Part shown: positions 25,961-33,836 of the stretch, one piece after another
Numbering within the stretch: the first letter of the stretch is position 1
Layout of the letters: each line of letters begins with the position of its first letter
NCBI RefSeq assembly: GCF_007301515.1
Contig: NZ_CP041666.1
Location: 2,046,001-2,110,000 of the forward strand
From: Radiobacillus deserti
GTDB taxonomy: Bacteria > Bacillota > Bacilli > Bacillales > Amphibacillaceae
Direction of reading: 5' to 3'
DNA length: 64,000 nucleotides
Program-made: the position numbers and the translations under genes
Notes under the pieces: generated by a model
Databases searched by the model: none
What the model saw: only the letters and a program-made list of their open reading frames with translations
What the model was told of the DNA's origin: nothing

Positions 25961-26012
25961 TGTCGCATATGCTAGCCAATGCCAATAGCCCTTTATACGA
26001 CCACCACCTTCT

Positions 26013-26462
26013 TTATTTTAATTGAATCGATACATGCTCTAATGCGACCTTCTCCACTTTAATACCAGCATCACGGAAAAGTTCAATTGCATACGGATGA
26101 TTTTTATAGTCTTCCGCGTAATACACCGCTTTGATTCCACTTTGAATGATCGATTTACAACAGTGCAGACACGGAAAATGTGTGACGTAAATCTCTGCTC
26201 CATCGGTGGGTACACCAAATTTCGCACACTGCAATAGAGCATTCACCTCAGCATGAATTGTACGTACACAGTGACCATCGATGACATAACATCCTTCATC
26301 CGAGCAATGTACCCCGCCAGATACACTCCCGTTATAACCTCCTGCGATGATACGCTTGTCACGTACTACCGTTGCACCCACCATAAGGCGTTGACATGTA
26401 CTTCTTAAAGCTAAAAGATGACTTTGTGACATAAAATATTGATTCCAAGAGATCCGTTCCAT
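26013..26462 (-). CDS. comEB: ComE operon protein 2, dCMP deaminase family
   Basis: Cytidine/deoxycytidylate deaminase-fold protein of 149 residues. Zinc-binding motifs are intact: HAEVNAL (catalytic His and Glu) near residue 70 and PCLHC about 30 residues later. The protein is probably a dCMP deaminase; in B. subtilis comEB is not required for transformation. It is shorter than B. subtilis ComEB (189), lacking the C-terminal extension. The ATG at 26462 has AAGGTGG 8 nt upstream and is preferred over 26483. Confidence 0.93.
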   Translation of the reverse strand: MERISWNQYFMSQSHLLALRSTCQRLMVGATVVRDKRIIAGGYNGSVSGGVHCSDEGCYVIDGHCVRTIHAEVNALLQCAKFGVPTDGAEIYVTHFPCLHCCKSIIQSGIKAVYYAEDYKNHPYAIELFRDAGIKVEKVALEHVSIQLK

Positions 26463-26528
26463 GATTGTTACCACCTTGTACAAATTGTGCTTTTAGTGTA
26501 CCCTCGGCCTAGTGGTTAGTCAATACGT

Positions 26529-27128
26529 TTACGGTACACGTACCTGATCTTCAAATCCTTTTAATGTCTTTTCGCCGATACCTGGTACTTCTAATAGGTC
26601 TTCCACCTTTTTAAAACTGCCATGCTCTTCACGATACTCTATAATTGCCAACGCTTTCTTTTCCCCAATTCCATTTAATTGCTCTAATGAGTCTTGATCA
26701 GCATTATTGATCGATATTTTATTTTGATGACCTTTGGCTGGTGCTACCACAGACCCTTCCTCACCTACTTTTGGAACGTAGATCACCATTTCATCCTGTA
26801 CTCGCTGTGCCAAATTTACACCGATCGGATTGGCTTGTTTCGTAAACCCACCCGCATGCTTTATGACATCCTCCACTCTATTACTACTATCCACTTCGTA
26901 AACGCCTGGTTGTTTAACCTCGCCCTTCACGTCCACCATCATGGTCGCCGATTCAGATTGTAAATCCTCGGATATAGGTGTTATATCCTCCTCTAAATTG
27001 TTACTGTCTTCCATTGTAAAACCAGGTGGTTCATTAGTTTGCTGTGGTTGTAAAAACTGCATGAAGCCTAATCCTATCCCAATGACGAAAAGGACACTTA
27101 TGAACCAGTTGTTCTTTAACCAAGTCAT
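26529..27128 (-). CDS. comEA: Competence DNA receptor ComEA
   Basis: Membrane-anchored double-stranded DNA receptor for transformation, 199 residues. It has an N-terminal membrane anchor (about 7-25), an acidic linker, a SLBB domain (about 65-125, starting DVKGEVKQPGVYEV) and a C-terminal helix-hairpin-helix pair (INNADQDSLEQLNGIG, then LLEVPGIGEKTLKGF) that binds DNA. ATG 27128 is preferred to 27149 on ribosome-binding grounds, although neither is strong. It is the first gene of comEA-comEB-comEC and divergent from comER. No ComK box could be identified in the 81-nt gap. Confidence 0.95.
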   Translation of the reverse strand: MTWLKNNWFISVLFVIGIGLGFMQFLQPQQTNEPPGFTMEDSNNLEEDITPISEDLQSESATMMVDVKGEVKQPGVYEVDSSNRVEDVIKHAGGFTKQANPIGVNLAQRVQDEMVIYVPKVGEEGSVVAPAKGHQNKISINNADQDSLEQLNGIGEKKALAIIEYREEHGSFKKVEDLLEVPGIGEKTLKGFEDQVRVP

Positions 27129-27209
27129 GGAATACCACGTTCCTTTCATAATATTACTTTCGAAACATAGAATGTGTAGAAGAAATCCATGAAGAGTGGG
27201 GGAGCAACA

Positions 27210-28037
27210 ATGAAATGGGGAGTTATTGGAACTGGTAATATGGGAAGTATCCTAATTAACAGCTGGATGTCTTCCAACGTGATGAGCCAAAGTCAGTTGT
27301 ATATTCATAATCGTACCGTTCAAAAAGCCTTCGATATCCAAAAAGATTATCCAAACATTCATGTTCTGGTGCAAGCAGAGGATTTAATTGATGAAGTTGA
27401 TATTGTATTTGTTTGTGTAAAACCACTGGAAATCTATCCGCTTCTAAAGAAAACACGTAAGCATTGGAGAAAGGAGCAATGCTTAGTCTCTATCACTAGT
27501 CCTTTTTCCGTAGAGAAACTGGAATCCTTAGTACCCTGTCAAGTTGCACGAATGATACCAAGTATAACGAATCGTGCACTTTCTGGAATTACGTTATTAA
27601 CTTTTGGAGATAGCATTACGAAAGAAATGAAAGGATATCTAGAACAGAGTAGTAAAATTTACTCTACACCATTTTACATCGATGATGACATAACGCGGGT
27701 TTCCTCAGATATCGTATCATGTGGGCCAGCATTTTTTGGTTATTTAGCCGAACAATTTATCGATTCTGCTGTGAAGGAAACGAAGATTGACAAAGATACA
27801 GCAACCGAGCTAACAGAGAAAATGTTCATCGGATTTGGAAAGCTGTTAGAAGACGGACATTTTACATTACCTGAGTTGATTCAAAAGGTTTGCGTAAAAG
27901 GCGGGGTAACTGGTGAAGGCATCAAGGCAATGGATGGAGAACTCGGAGATCTCTTTCCCTTGTTGATTAGAAGTACACATGCTAAATATGATGAAGACAT
28001 ATCAAAAATAAGTGAACAACTAGAGCTTGCCGAGTAA
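27210..28037 (+). CDS. comER: Late competence protein ComER, pyrroline-5-carboxylate reductase family
   Basis: A 275-residue NAD(P)-binding protein of the ProC family: Rossmann GxGxxG in GVIGTGNMGSIL at the N-terminus and a C-terminal dimerisation domain with GGVTGEGIKAM. In B. subtilis comER is divergent from comEA, is not needed for competence, and affects Spo0A activation and biofilm formation. The enzymatic substrate is unproven. ATG 27210 follows GGGGGAG and is preferred over 27189. Confidence 0.9.
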   Translation: MKWGVIGTGNMGSILINSWMSSNVMSQSQLYIHNRTVQKAFDIQKDYPNIHVLVQAEDLIDEVDIVFVCVKPLEIYPLLKKTRKHWRKEQCLVSITSPFSVEKLESLVPCQVARMIPSITNRALSGITLLTFGDSITKEMKGYLEQSSKIYSTPFYIDDDITRVSSDIVSCGPAFFGYLAEQFIDSAVKETKIDKDTATELTEKMFIGFGKLLEDGHFTLPELIQKVCVKGGVTGEGIKAMDGELGDLFPLLIRSTHAKYDEDISKISEQLELAE

Positions 28038-28071
28038 CTATTCATTTCGCGAGACGTTTTCAAAATCCTGC

Positions 28072-28116
28072 AAAAAAAGTTCGAACTAGCTAAAATTAGC
28101 TTTTTCGAACTTTTTT
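28072..28116. terminator. Bidirectional terminator between comER and yqeM
   Basis: Long inverted repeat (AAAAAAGTTCGAA with its complement) with a smaller inner stem (AGCTAA/TTAGCT). It overlaps the last codons of yqeM. T-runs are present on both strands. Confidence 0.9.
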
Positions 28117-28848
28117 AGATACAAAAAATACTCTTTCCGCTTCAGATATAGTGGTAGCATGTGGATCAAAGTCTCCGAAAATAGAAACTACTTCAAATCC
28201 TGTTTTTTCTAACCAAGTATGATAGCTTTCAGGTGTAAATGTTCTTTGATGGTGAGTTTCATCAAACCGCTGATATAATTCTGTCCCCTCTTCCTTCACA
28301 AAAAAGGTGAGGTCATGCAACACTTCGCCTACTTCTTCTCCTGATTCGCACATCCACACATAACTAACATCTTCATATACTTCTGAAAAGATTTGATTCT
28401 TCAAATCTTCCTCCATATGTTGGATGGAATGGACATCAAATAAAAATAACCCACCATCCTTTAACGATTCATATACATGCTGAAAAACCATACGAATCTC
28501 TTCCTCAGTTGTAATGTAATTCAAAACGTCACAAAAGCTAATAGCCATATCTTGATTATGTACACCTGACAATTCTCGAATGTCTTGATGGATCCATTGG
28601 ATTGATACATGTTCTTCCTCCGCTATAGATCTTGCTTGGGAAAGCATATCATCGGAATAATCAACGCCGACTAGCTGATGGCCATTATTAGCTAATCGGC
28701 GTGTTATCGCACCCGTACCGCAGCCTAAGTCTAAAATCTTTGCAGGCTTTGAGTCTTTTACCCATCTCAAAGCTAGGTTTGTCCACTCTTCGTAAGGTGC
28801 ATCTTTCATGAGAAAGTCATATACCTTTGCCATATTTTGATAAGACAT
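28096..28848 (-). CDS. yqeM: SAM-dependent methyltransferase YqeM
   Basis: A 250-residue class I methyltransferase with motif I ILDLGCGTGAITRRL (about residue 38) and a YSDDMLSQA motif. The substrate is unknown. It is the last gene of the yqeG-to-yqeM operon; GGGGG lies upstream of the ATG and only 3 nt separate it from the rsfS stop. The last residues, KKVRKS, are encoded inside the terminator hairpin. Confidence 0.88.
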   Translation of the reverse strand: MSYQNMAKVYDFLMKDAPYEEWTNLALRWVKDSKPAKILDLGCGTGAITRRLANNGHQLVGVDYSDDMLSQARSIAEEEHVSIQWIHQDIRELSGVHNQDMAISFCDVLNYITTEEEIRMVFQHVYESLKDGGLFLFDVHSIQHMEEDLKNQIFSEVYEDVSYVWMCESGEEVGEVLHDLTFFVKEEGTELYQRFDETHHQRTFTPESYHTWLEKTGFEVVSIFGDFDPHATTISEAERVFFVSKKVRKS

Positions 28849-28851
28849 GAT

Positions 28852-29208
28852 TTATCCCCCGTGAGAAAATTCCGTTTCCACAAGTGGTGCATCTCCCCAA
28901 AGTCTCTCCAGATTATAGTAGTTTCGTTCTTCTCGATGAAAGACATGACAAACCACATCTCCTATGTCCACTAAAACCCATCTAGCTTGTTCAAATCCTT
29001 CCATTCGCTTCACTTCTAACCCATTTTTTTCTGCTTGTTCTTGAATCTCACGTGCAATAGCTTGGACTTGCCTTTCACTACTTCCATCACATATCAAAAA
29101 ATAGTCGGCAATTAAGGATACATGTTGCATATCTAAAATCACGATATCCTCTGCACGTTTGTCATCACAAGCCTTCGCTGCTACATTTACTAGTTCTTTA
29201 CTATTCAT
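28852..29208 (-). CDS. rsfS: Ribosomal silencing factor RsfS
   Basis: A 118-residue protein that binds L14 of the 50S subunit and blocks subunit joining during nutrient limitation. The family motifs YFLICDGSSERQVQAIA (about residue 36) and ARWVLVDIGDVVCHVFHREER (split around residue 76) are intact. It overlaps the end of yqeK by 4 nt, indicating translational coupling. Confidence 0.95.
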   Translation of the reverse strand: MNSKELVNVAAKACDDKRAEDIVILDMQHVSLIADYFLICDGSSERQVQAIAREIQEQAEKNGLEVKRMEGFEQARWVLVDIGDVVCHVFHREERNYYNLERLWGDAPLVETEFSHGG

Positions 29209-29792
29209 TCATGGTTTCCCTCCGTTTTTACTGAAAGTTCTCGTACCAAATGATTGTAACAATGAAAGGTATCCGGATATATGGACTGTCCTTTATTCAT
29301 TAAATGCATAATCGTATTTCTTGATGCAAGCAAACAAGCTTTTTCAAGATTATTTTTTGCTACCTCTCTTACTTCTTCAACACCAGGGAAACTACGTCCA
29401 GGTTCCATGTAATCAGCTAAAAAGATAAGTTTATCTAACTGACTCATGTGAGCCTTCCCTGTCGTATGCCATCTAATAGCAGATAAAATTTCACGATCAT
29501 TCAAACCAACTTCTCTTTCCACTAATAAGGCACCGACTGGACCATGCCAGAGCTCATGATGATACTGTAATAAGTCCTTAGGTAAAGACTCTGACAAAAT
29601 CCAACGCTTCATTTCGCGGATATTTCGGTATTTCGCATAGTCATGAAAAATAGCAGCTAGTTCTGCTTTTTCTAGGTTACCACCAAAACGACGTCCCAAT
29701 TCTAATGCAGTATCGGTAACCCGGACTGTATGTTCAAAGCGGGCAGTTCTAAGCTGTGGTTCCACTATGGCTAACGCTTCATTTCTCTTCAT
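29205..29792 (-). CDS. yqeK: HD-domain hydrolase YqeK, symmetrical Ap4A hydrolase
   Basis: A 195-residue HD-superfamily metal-dependent phosphohydrolase; members hydrolyse diadenosine tetraphosphate symmetrically. Metal-ligand motifs are H(19) in RFEHTVRVT, HD in AIFHDYAKY (near residue 50) and later His/Asp residues in HGPVGA and LADYMEPGR. It overlaps nadD upstream (14 nt) and rsfS downstream, the conserved nadD-yqeK-rsfS arrangement. Confidence 0.92.
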   Translation of the reverse strand: MKRNEALAIVEPQLRTARFEHTVRVTDTALELGRRFGGNLEKAELAAIFHDYAKYRNIREMKRWILSESLPKDLLQYHHELWHGPVGALLVEREVGLNDREILSAIRWHTTGKAHMSQLDKLIFLADYMEPGRSFPGVEEVREVAKNNLEKACLLASRNTIMHLMNKGQSIYPDTFHCYNHLVRELSVKTEGNHE

Positions 29793-30348
29793 AAAGACGA
29801 TTCTCCTTTATGCATTCAATGACCGAATTTGGGACCAAATATTTAACAGATAATCCGTTCTTAAGTCTCTGTCTAATCATTGAGGAGGAAACAGCAAATT
29901 CTGGAATATTCACTTCAATAATCGGATAGTTTGACTCTAGTTTGTACTCCTTTCGTTTCACACCAACGAATCGGATAAGTTCAAACAGTTCATCAATTTG
30001 AACCCATTTAGGTAAATATTCCACCATATCTGCACCGATAATAAAATAAAAATCAACATTTGGATACTCTTCCACTAACTGCTTGACCGTATCAATGCTA
30101 TACGATTTTCCTTCTCGATTCACTTCGATAAGCTGAACCTTAAAATGTTCATTATCTCGTACTGCTGCCTGCACCATTTCCACTCGATATTTACTAGCTG
30201 TACGTGCTTGTTGCTTATGAGGTGGTTCATAAGATGGGATAAACCAGATTTCATCCAATCCTAACGCTTGACGAACCTCTTCTGCAATTAATAAATGACC
30301 GTTGTGTGGTGGATCAAATGTTCCACCTAGAAGTCCTACTTTCTTCAT
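29779..30348 (-). CDS. nadD: Nicotinate-nucleotide adenylyltransferase
   Basis: Adenylates nicotinate mononucleotide to deamido-NAD, an essential step of NAD biosynthesis. 189 residues with the nucleotidyltransferase GGTFDPPHNGHL motif at residue 9 and the C-terminal SSSMIRQRL (ISSTxxR-type) motif at about residue 157. GGGGTG precedes the ATG. Confidence 0.96.
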   Translation of the reverse strand: MKKVGLLGGTFDPPHNGHLLIAEEVRQALGLDEIWFIPSYEPPHKQQARTASKYRVEMVQAAVRDNEHFKVQLIEVNREGKSYSIDTVKQLVEEYPNVDFYFIIGADMVEYLPKWVQIDELFELIRFVGVKRKEYKLESNYPIIEVNIPEFAVSSSMIRQRLKNGLSVKYLVPNSVIECIKENRLYEEK

Positions 30349-30357
30349 AGGTCACCC

Positions 30358-30648
30358 CTAAGGTAGTTGTATCGTTTTATTTTCTTTAGATTCTTTATAT
30401 AGCACAATTATATTTCCTATGATTTGTGCTACTTCAGCCCCGGTACCTTCGGATATAGCTTCTGCAACAACTTCTTTATCTTCTAGACAATTTTGCAGGA
30501 CAGAAACTTTAATTAACTCTCGTTTTTCCAAAGCATCATCGATTTGTTTTATCATATTATCATTTACTCCATCTTTTCCTACTTGAAAGATTGGATTTAA
30601 ATGATGTGCTTCTGCTCTCAAAAATCTTTTTTGTTTCCCAGTTAACAT
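30358..30648 (-). CDS. yqeI: CRM-domain RNA-binding protein YhbY/YqeI
   Basis: A 96-residue CRM (YhbY) domain protein that binds RNA and associates with pre-50S particles. It begins MLTGKQKRFLRAEAHHLNP and contains the GxxG-like GKDGVNDNMIKQ segment. Its ATG directly follows the aroE stop codon and its ribosome binding site is inside the end of aroE, so expression is coupled. Confidence 0.93.
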   Translation of the reverse strand: MLTGKQKRFLRAEAHHLNPIFQVGKDGVNDNMIKQIDDALEKRELIKVSVLQNCLEDKEVVAEAISEGTGAEVAQIIGNIIVLYKESKENKTIQLP

Positions 30649-31488
30649 TTAATCGCCTCGCAATCGTTTTTCTAAATCTAACAACATCGAGTCTACTTGC
30701 GGTTGCTTCCCTGTCCAAATCTGAAATGCAGCCTGTGCTTGATAGAGAAGCATTGCATGGCCATGGTGTATGTATGCCCCCCGTTTCTCAGCATCTTCTA
30801 ATAACTGCGTTTGAATTGGTTGATATACAATATCACTTACTACCGAATGAGTAGACAGTTTTTCTAGTTTTATTACCTGTTCGTTCACATGAGGTTTCAT
30901 CCCTACAGAAGTCGTTTGAACGATTAAATCATAGGTAGAAAGAACTCTTTCTGCTTCTTTATAATCTATCACCTTCGAATCCGTACGATCACTTTTTAAA
31001 GGAAGAAATGCTTCCGCTTTTTCCTTCGTACGATTGGCGATATCGACTTGTGGGAATTCACCTTGAGATAGTGTATAGTAAATACCTCGAGAAGCCCCTC
31101 CAGCACCGAGAATTAAAACATGTTTATCACCTGAGAAAAGATTAGGAAAAGCAGTTCTCAAAGATTGTTGATAACCAAGCCCATCCGTATTATACCCAAT
31201 CCATTTCCCATTTTGTTGAAGTACCGTATTGACCGCACCAATTTTTGCAGCTGCATCGTCTATGTCATCTAAATAATTCATAATCGTTTGTTTATATGGA
31301 ACAGTTACATTAAAACCATCAATCCCATGCATTTTTAATTTTTTTAATTGTTGCTCTAAATCGTCCTGTTTGGTCTCGTAGATTGTGTAGGTCCCTTCTA
31401 TACCTGCCTTATCCATAAATGCTCCGTGAATCCAAGGAGACAAAGAATGCTTAGCAGGAAATCCGATTAAACCTAGCGTTATCCCCAT
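30649..31488 (-). CDS. aroE: Shikimate dehydrogenase
   Basis: NADP-dependent reduction of 3-dehydroshikimate in aromatic amino acid synthesis. 279 residues with the substrate motif FPAKHSLSPWIHG (residue 10), the NVTVPYKQ catalytic lysine segment (about 62), NTVLQQNGKWIGYNTDG, and the NADP-binding GAGGASRGI (about 129). AGGAGGG precedes the ATG. It is embedded in the yqeG-yqeM operon, as in B. subtilis (aroD). Confidence 0.95.
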   Translation of the reverse strand: MGITLGLIGFPAKHSLSPWIHGAFMDKAGIEGTYTIYETKQDDLEQQLKKLKMHGIDGFNVTVPYKQTIMNYLDDIDDAAAKIGAVNTVLQQNGKWIGYNTDGLGYQQSLRTAFPNLFSGDKHVLILGAGGASRGIYYTLSQGEFPQVDIANRTKEKAEAFLPLKSDRTDSKVIDYKEAERVLSTYDLIVQTTSVGMKPHVNEQVIKLEKLSTHSVVSDIVYQPIQTQLLEDAEKRGAYIHHGHAMLLYQAQAAFQIWTGKQPQVDSMLLDLEKRLRGD

Positions 31489-31498
31489 TTCATCCCTC

Positions 31499-32593
31499 CT
31501 AAATCAATGCCTCCCGAATAGAAACTGTAACTCCCTTCGGGCTATGAGCTGTGATAGTAACTCCAGGGGGAACTGTCACCCATCCCAATCCTGGAAAAAC
31601 GATATCTGTTTTTTCCTTTATTTTAAATGATTGTGCCTGCAAAGGTGGTAACATCGACTTTGTAGTTTCGTCTGGTGGGTGAAGCACTTCTCCTAGCTGT
31701 CTTTCATAAAGAGCATCCGCATTTTCTAGCTTTGTCCGATGAATCGGTAATCCATTTGAAAAATAACAAATAAAGGAACAACGATCCCCTTTTTCAAAAT
31801 CTATCCGTGCAAGTCCACCAAAGTACAAGGTTTGTTTATCGTTCAACTGGTAGACTCTAGGCTTCACCTCTTTTGTTGGTGTAATTACTTTTAAATCTGC
31901 TTCAGATACGTAATGAGATATCTGAGCACGGTTAATAACACCAGGAGTATCATATAATGACGTTTGCTCATCTAATGGAATATCGATAAACCCTAGGGTG
32001 GTTCCCGGGAAATAAGAAGTCGTAATGGCATCCTTTACTCTTGTAGTTTGATTAATCAAACGATTAATGAACGTTGACTTCCCAACATTTGTACTCCCTA
32101 CTACATAGACATCTTTCCCGTTTCGATATGTCTCAACCTCCGAAATTAAACGATCCATTCCACTGCCTTTAATAGAAGAGATTAAAAACACATTCTCAAC
32201 TTCTAATCCTAACTCATTTGCAGAACGCTTCATCCACATCTTTAACTTATGAAGGTTCGTCGACTTTGGTAAAAGGTCGACCTTGTTTCCTATTAATAAA
32301 ATGGGATTGTGACCTGTGAGTCTTTTTAAGCTCGGAATGATACTTCCACTAAAATCAAAAATATCCACGATATTCAAGATTAACCCTTCAGCATTTCGGA
32401 TTTGGCTAATCATTTCTAAAAAGTCATCATCTGTATAGGAAACATCATGTATTTCATTATAATGCTTTAACCGAAAGCATCGTTTACAAATAACTACTTC
32501 TTTATTTAAAGCAGAAGCTGGTACGTATCCAGGCACTGTTTCATCCTCAGACTGCACCTCCACTCCACATCCTTGACAAATAATAGGCTCCAC
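31499..32593 (-). CDS. yqeH: Ribosome biogenesis GTPase YqeH
   Basis: Circularly permuted GTPase needed for 30S subunit assembly. A treble-clef zinc finger opens the protein (CQGCG near residue 6 and CKRC near 36), followed by permuted G motifs in the order G4 NKVD (about 106), G1 GSTNVGKSTF (about 166), and G3 DTPG (about 218). A C-terminal domain follows; 364 residues. A GTG at 32593 is chosen because GGAGG lies 7 nt upstream and the product then begins like the B. subtilis protein; a longer frame begins with a TTG inside the end of yqeG. Confidence 0.95.
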   Translation of the reverse strand: MEPIICQGCGVEVQSEDETVPGYVPASALNKEVVICKRCFRLKHYNEIHDVSYTDDDFLEMISQIRNAEGLILNIVDIFDFSGSIIPSLKRLTGHNPILLIGNKVDLLPKSTNLHKLKMWMKRSANELGLEVENVFLISSIKGSGMDRLISEVETYRNGKDVYVVGSTNVGKSTFINRLINQTTRVKDAITTSYFPGTTLGFIDIPLDEQTSLYDTPGVINRAQISHYVSEADLKVITPTKEVKPRVYQLNDKQTLYFGGLARIDFEKGDRCSFICYFSNGLPIHRTKLENADALYERQLGEVLHPPDETTKSMLPPLQAQSFKIKEKTDIVFPGLGWVTVPPGVTITAHSPKGVTVSIREALI

Positions 32594-32595
32594 TT

Positions 32596-33111
32596 CTATT
32601 CCTCCCAACTAATCATTCCCTTTCTTCTCATCCAGCTCAAGATTCGACGTTCAATTTGTCGGTTTATTTTTGTGATCTTACCATCGGTTTGTACAATCGG
32701 GACTACTAGGATAGTGTAAAAACCTGCACTATTCCCACCCAACACGTCTGTAAGAAGTTGATCCCCGATGACGACGACATCCTCTCTGTTTAACCCCATG
32801 CTTTGTGTAGCTCGTTTAAACGCTCTTCCTAACGGCTTCCTAGCACTAAATACAAAAGGAGTATTTAATGGTTCAGAAAATAATTTTACTCTTTCTTCCT
32901 TATTATTAGAGATTATCGTTATTTTAATATTATTTTCTTCCATTGACTTAAACCAGTCTATGATCTCTGGTGTTGCATCAGCAACATCCCACGCTACCAA
33001 CGTATTATCTAAATCTGTAATAATGCCTTTAATTGCTTTTGCTTTTAAATCCTCTGGTTTTATATCAAACACGCTTTTCACATGTTCATTAGGTAAAAAC
33101 CTTCTTAACAA
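32596..33111 (-). CDS. yqeG: HAD-family phosphatase YqeG
   Basis: A 171-residue HAD-superfamily (subfamily IIIA) phosphatase with the DLDNTLVAWD nucleophile motif near residue 33, the SNN motif II and a GDQLLTDVLGG motif IV. The substrate is unknown. A TTG start at 33111 follows GAGGTGA by 5 nt and gives MLRRFLPNEH, the expected N-terminus. The longer frame to 33186 starts inside the promoter. It is the first gene of the yqeG-yqeH-aroE-yqeI-nadD-yqeK-rsfS-yqeM operon. Confidence 0.92.
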   Translation of the reverse strand: MLRRFLPNEHVKSVFDIKPEDLKAKAIKGIITDLDNTLVAWDVADATPEIIDWFKSMEENNIKITIISNNKEERVKLFSEPLNTPFVFSARKPLGRAFKRATQSMGLNREDVVVIGDQLLTDVLGGNSAGFYTILVVPIVQTDGKITKINRQIERRILSWMRRKGMISWEE

Positions 33112-33157
33112 CCTATTCACCTCATTTACCTTATCACGAGCTTCTAACTCCTTACTC

Positions 33158-33186
33158 ATGATATACAATTTCTTGTATTGTTTCAA
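33158..33186 (-). promoter_or_regulatory. SigA promoter for the yqeG operon
   Basis: Minus-strand TTGAAA (33181-33186) and TATCAT (33158-33163) with a 17-nt spacer, about 45 nt upstream of the yqeG TTG start. Confidence 0.72.
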
Positions 33187-33283
33187 AACAAATCTAGAAA
33201 ATTTTTGTATAACCTACTATTCTTATGAAAAAAATCCAACTTTTTTCGAAAAAGTCTTCGACAAATTTCGATGGTGTGATTTC

Positions 33284-33382
33284 TGTGGATAACTTTATTC
33301 ACAATTTCCCCTATGATACATCAAATCTAAGACAAGTTATTCCTATTTTAATCACAAGTTATATACAGCTTTCTGTAGATAA
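33284..33382. promoter_or_regulatory. Cluster of four DnaA boxes upstream of sda
   Basis: TGTGGATAA (33284-33292, perfect complement of the DnaA box), TTATTCACA (33295-33303), TTATATACA (33359-33367) and TGTAGATAA (33374-33382). Two facing pairs lie directly upstream of the sda promoter. In B. subtilis sda transcription is controlled by DnaA, linking replication status to sporulation; the same architecture is visible here. Confidence 0.85.
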
Positions 33383-33390
33383 CTCACCGC

Positions 33391-33419
33391 TTGTCCGACC
33401 TCTCGTTTCGTGGTAAAGT
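33391..33419 (+). promoter_or_regulatory. Candidate SigA promoter for sda
   Basis: TTGTCC (33391-33396) and TAAAGT (33414-33419) with a 17-nt spacer, immediately downstream of the DnaA boxes. It leaves a leader of about 85 nt before the sda ATG. Confidence 0.6.
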
Positions 33420-33512
33420 ATTAATATCTTGAAAGGGAGAGAGGTAAGACCTCTTCTCGAAACCTTTTCATACTCGATTTGCAAAGGGACTTCCATTATA
33501 GGAGGCAACGAT

Positions 33513-33653
33513 ATGGAAAACTTATCAGACAAATTATTAATTGAATCTTATTACAAAGCCACTGAACTAGATTTAAGTACTGAATTTATTACATTAATTG
33601 AGCAAGAGATTAAAAAGAGATCCTTGCTACATGAAATTGAATACTCCCGATAA
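33513..33653 (+). CDS. sda: Sporulation checkpoint inhibitor Sda
   Basis: A 46-residue helical-hairpin protein that inhibits the sporulation kinase (KinA type) when replication is perturbed. It reads MENLSDKLLIESYYKATELD then continues through an EFITLIEQEIKKRSL helix, close to B. subtilis Sda (46 residues). The ATG at 33513 has AGGAGG 8 nt upstream; the longer frame from 33429 lies in the leader. An intrinsic terminator follows, and a small perfect hairpin (TAGACG/CGTCTA) lies just after the stop codon. Confidence 0.93.
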   Translation: MENLSDKLLIESYYKATELDLSTEFITLIEQEIKKRSLLHEIEYSR

Positions 33654-33678
33654 TAGACGAAACGTCTATAATTGACGA

Positions 33679-33710
33679 AGCTCTTGCCGTTTGATTGGCA
33701 AGGGCTTTTT
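33679..33710 (+). terminator. Terminator after sda
   Basis: Stem AGCTCTTGCC / GGCAAGGGCT with an 8-nt loop and a TTTTT run. Confidence 0.88.
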
Positions 33711-33739
33711 ATTTAGGCTATGATAGAGATGTACTTTGG

Positions 33740-33768
33740 TTGAATAATCAATACTTTCATCATAAAAT
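33740..33768 (+). promoter_or_regulatory. SigA promoter for the mrp operon
   Basis: TTGAAT (33740-33745) and TAAAAT (33763-33768) with a 17-nt spacer, about 70 nt before mrpA. Confidence 0.75.
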
Positions 33769-33836
33769 GAATGGAGATATGTGAGCATCGCCTTAACTAA
33801 CCAAGATTATGACCTACGTAAGGAGGAGTAGAACGA

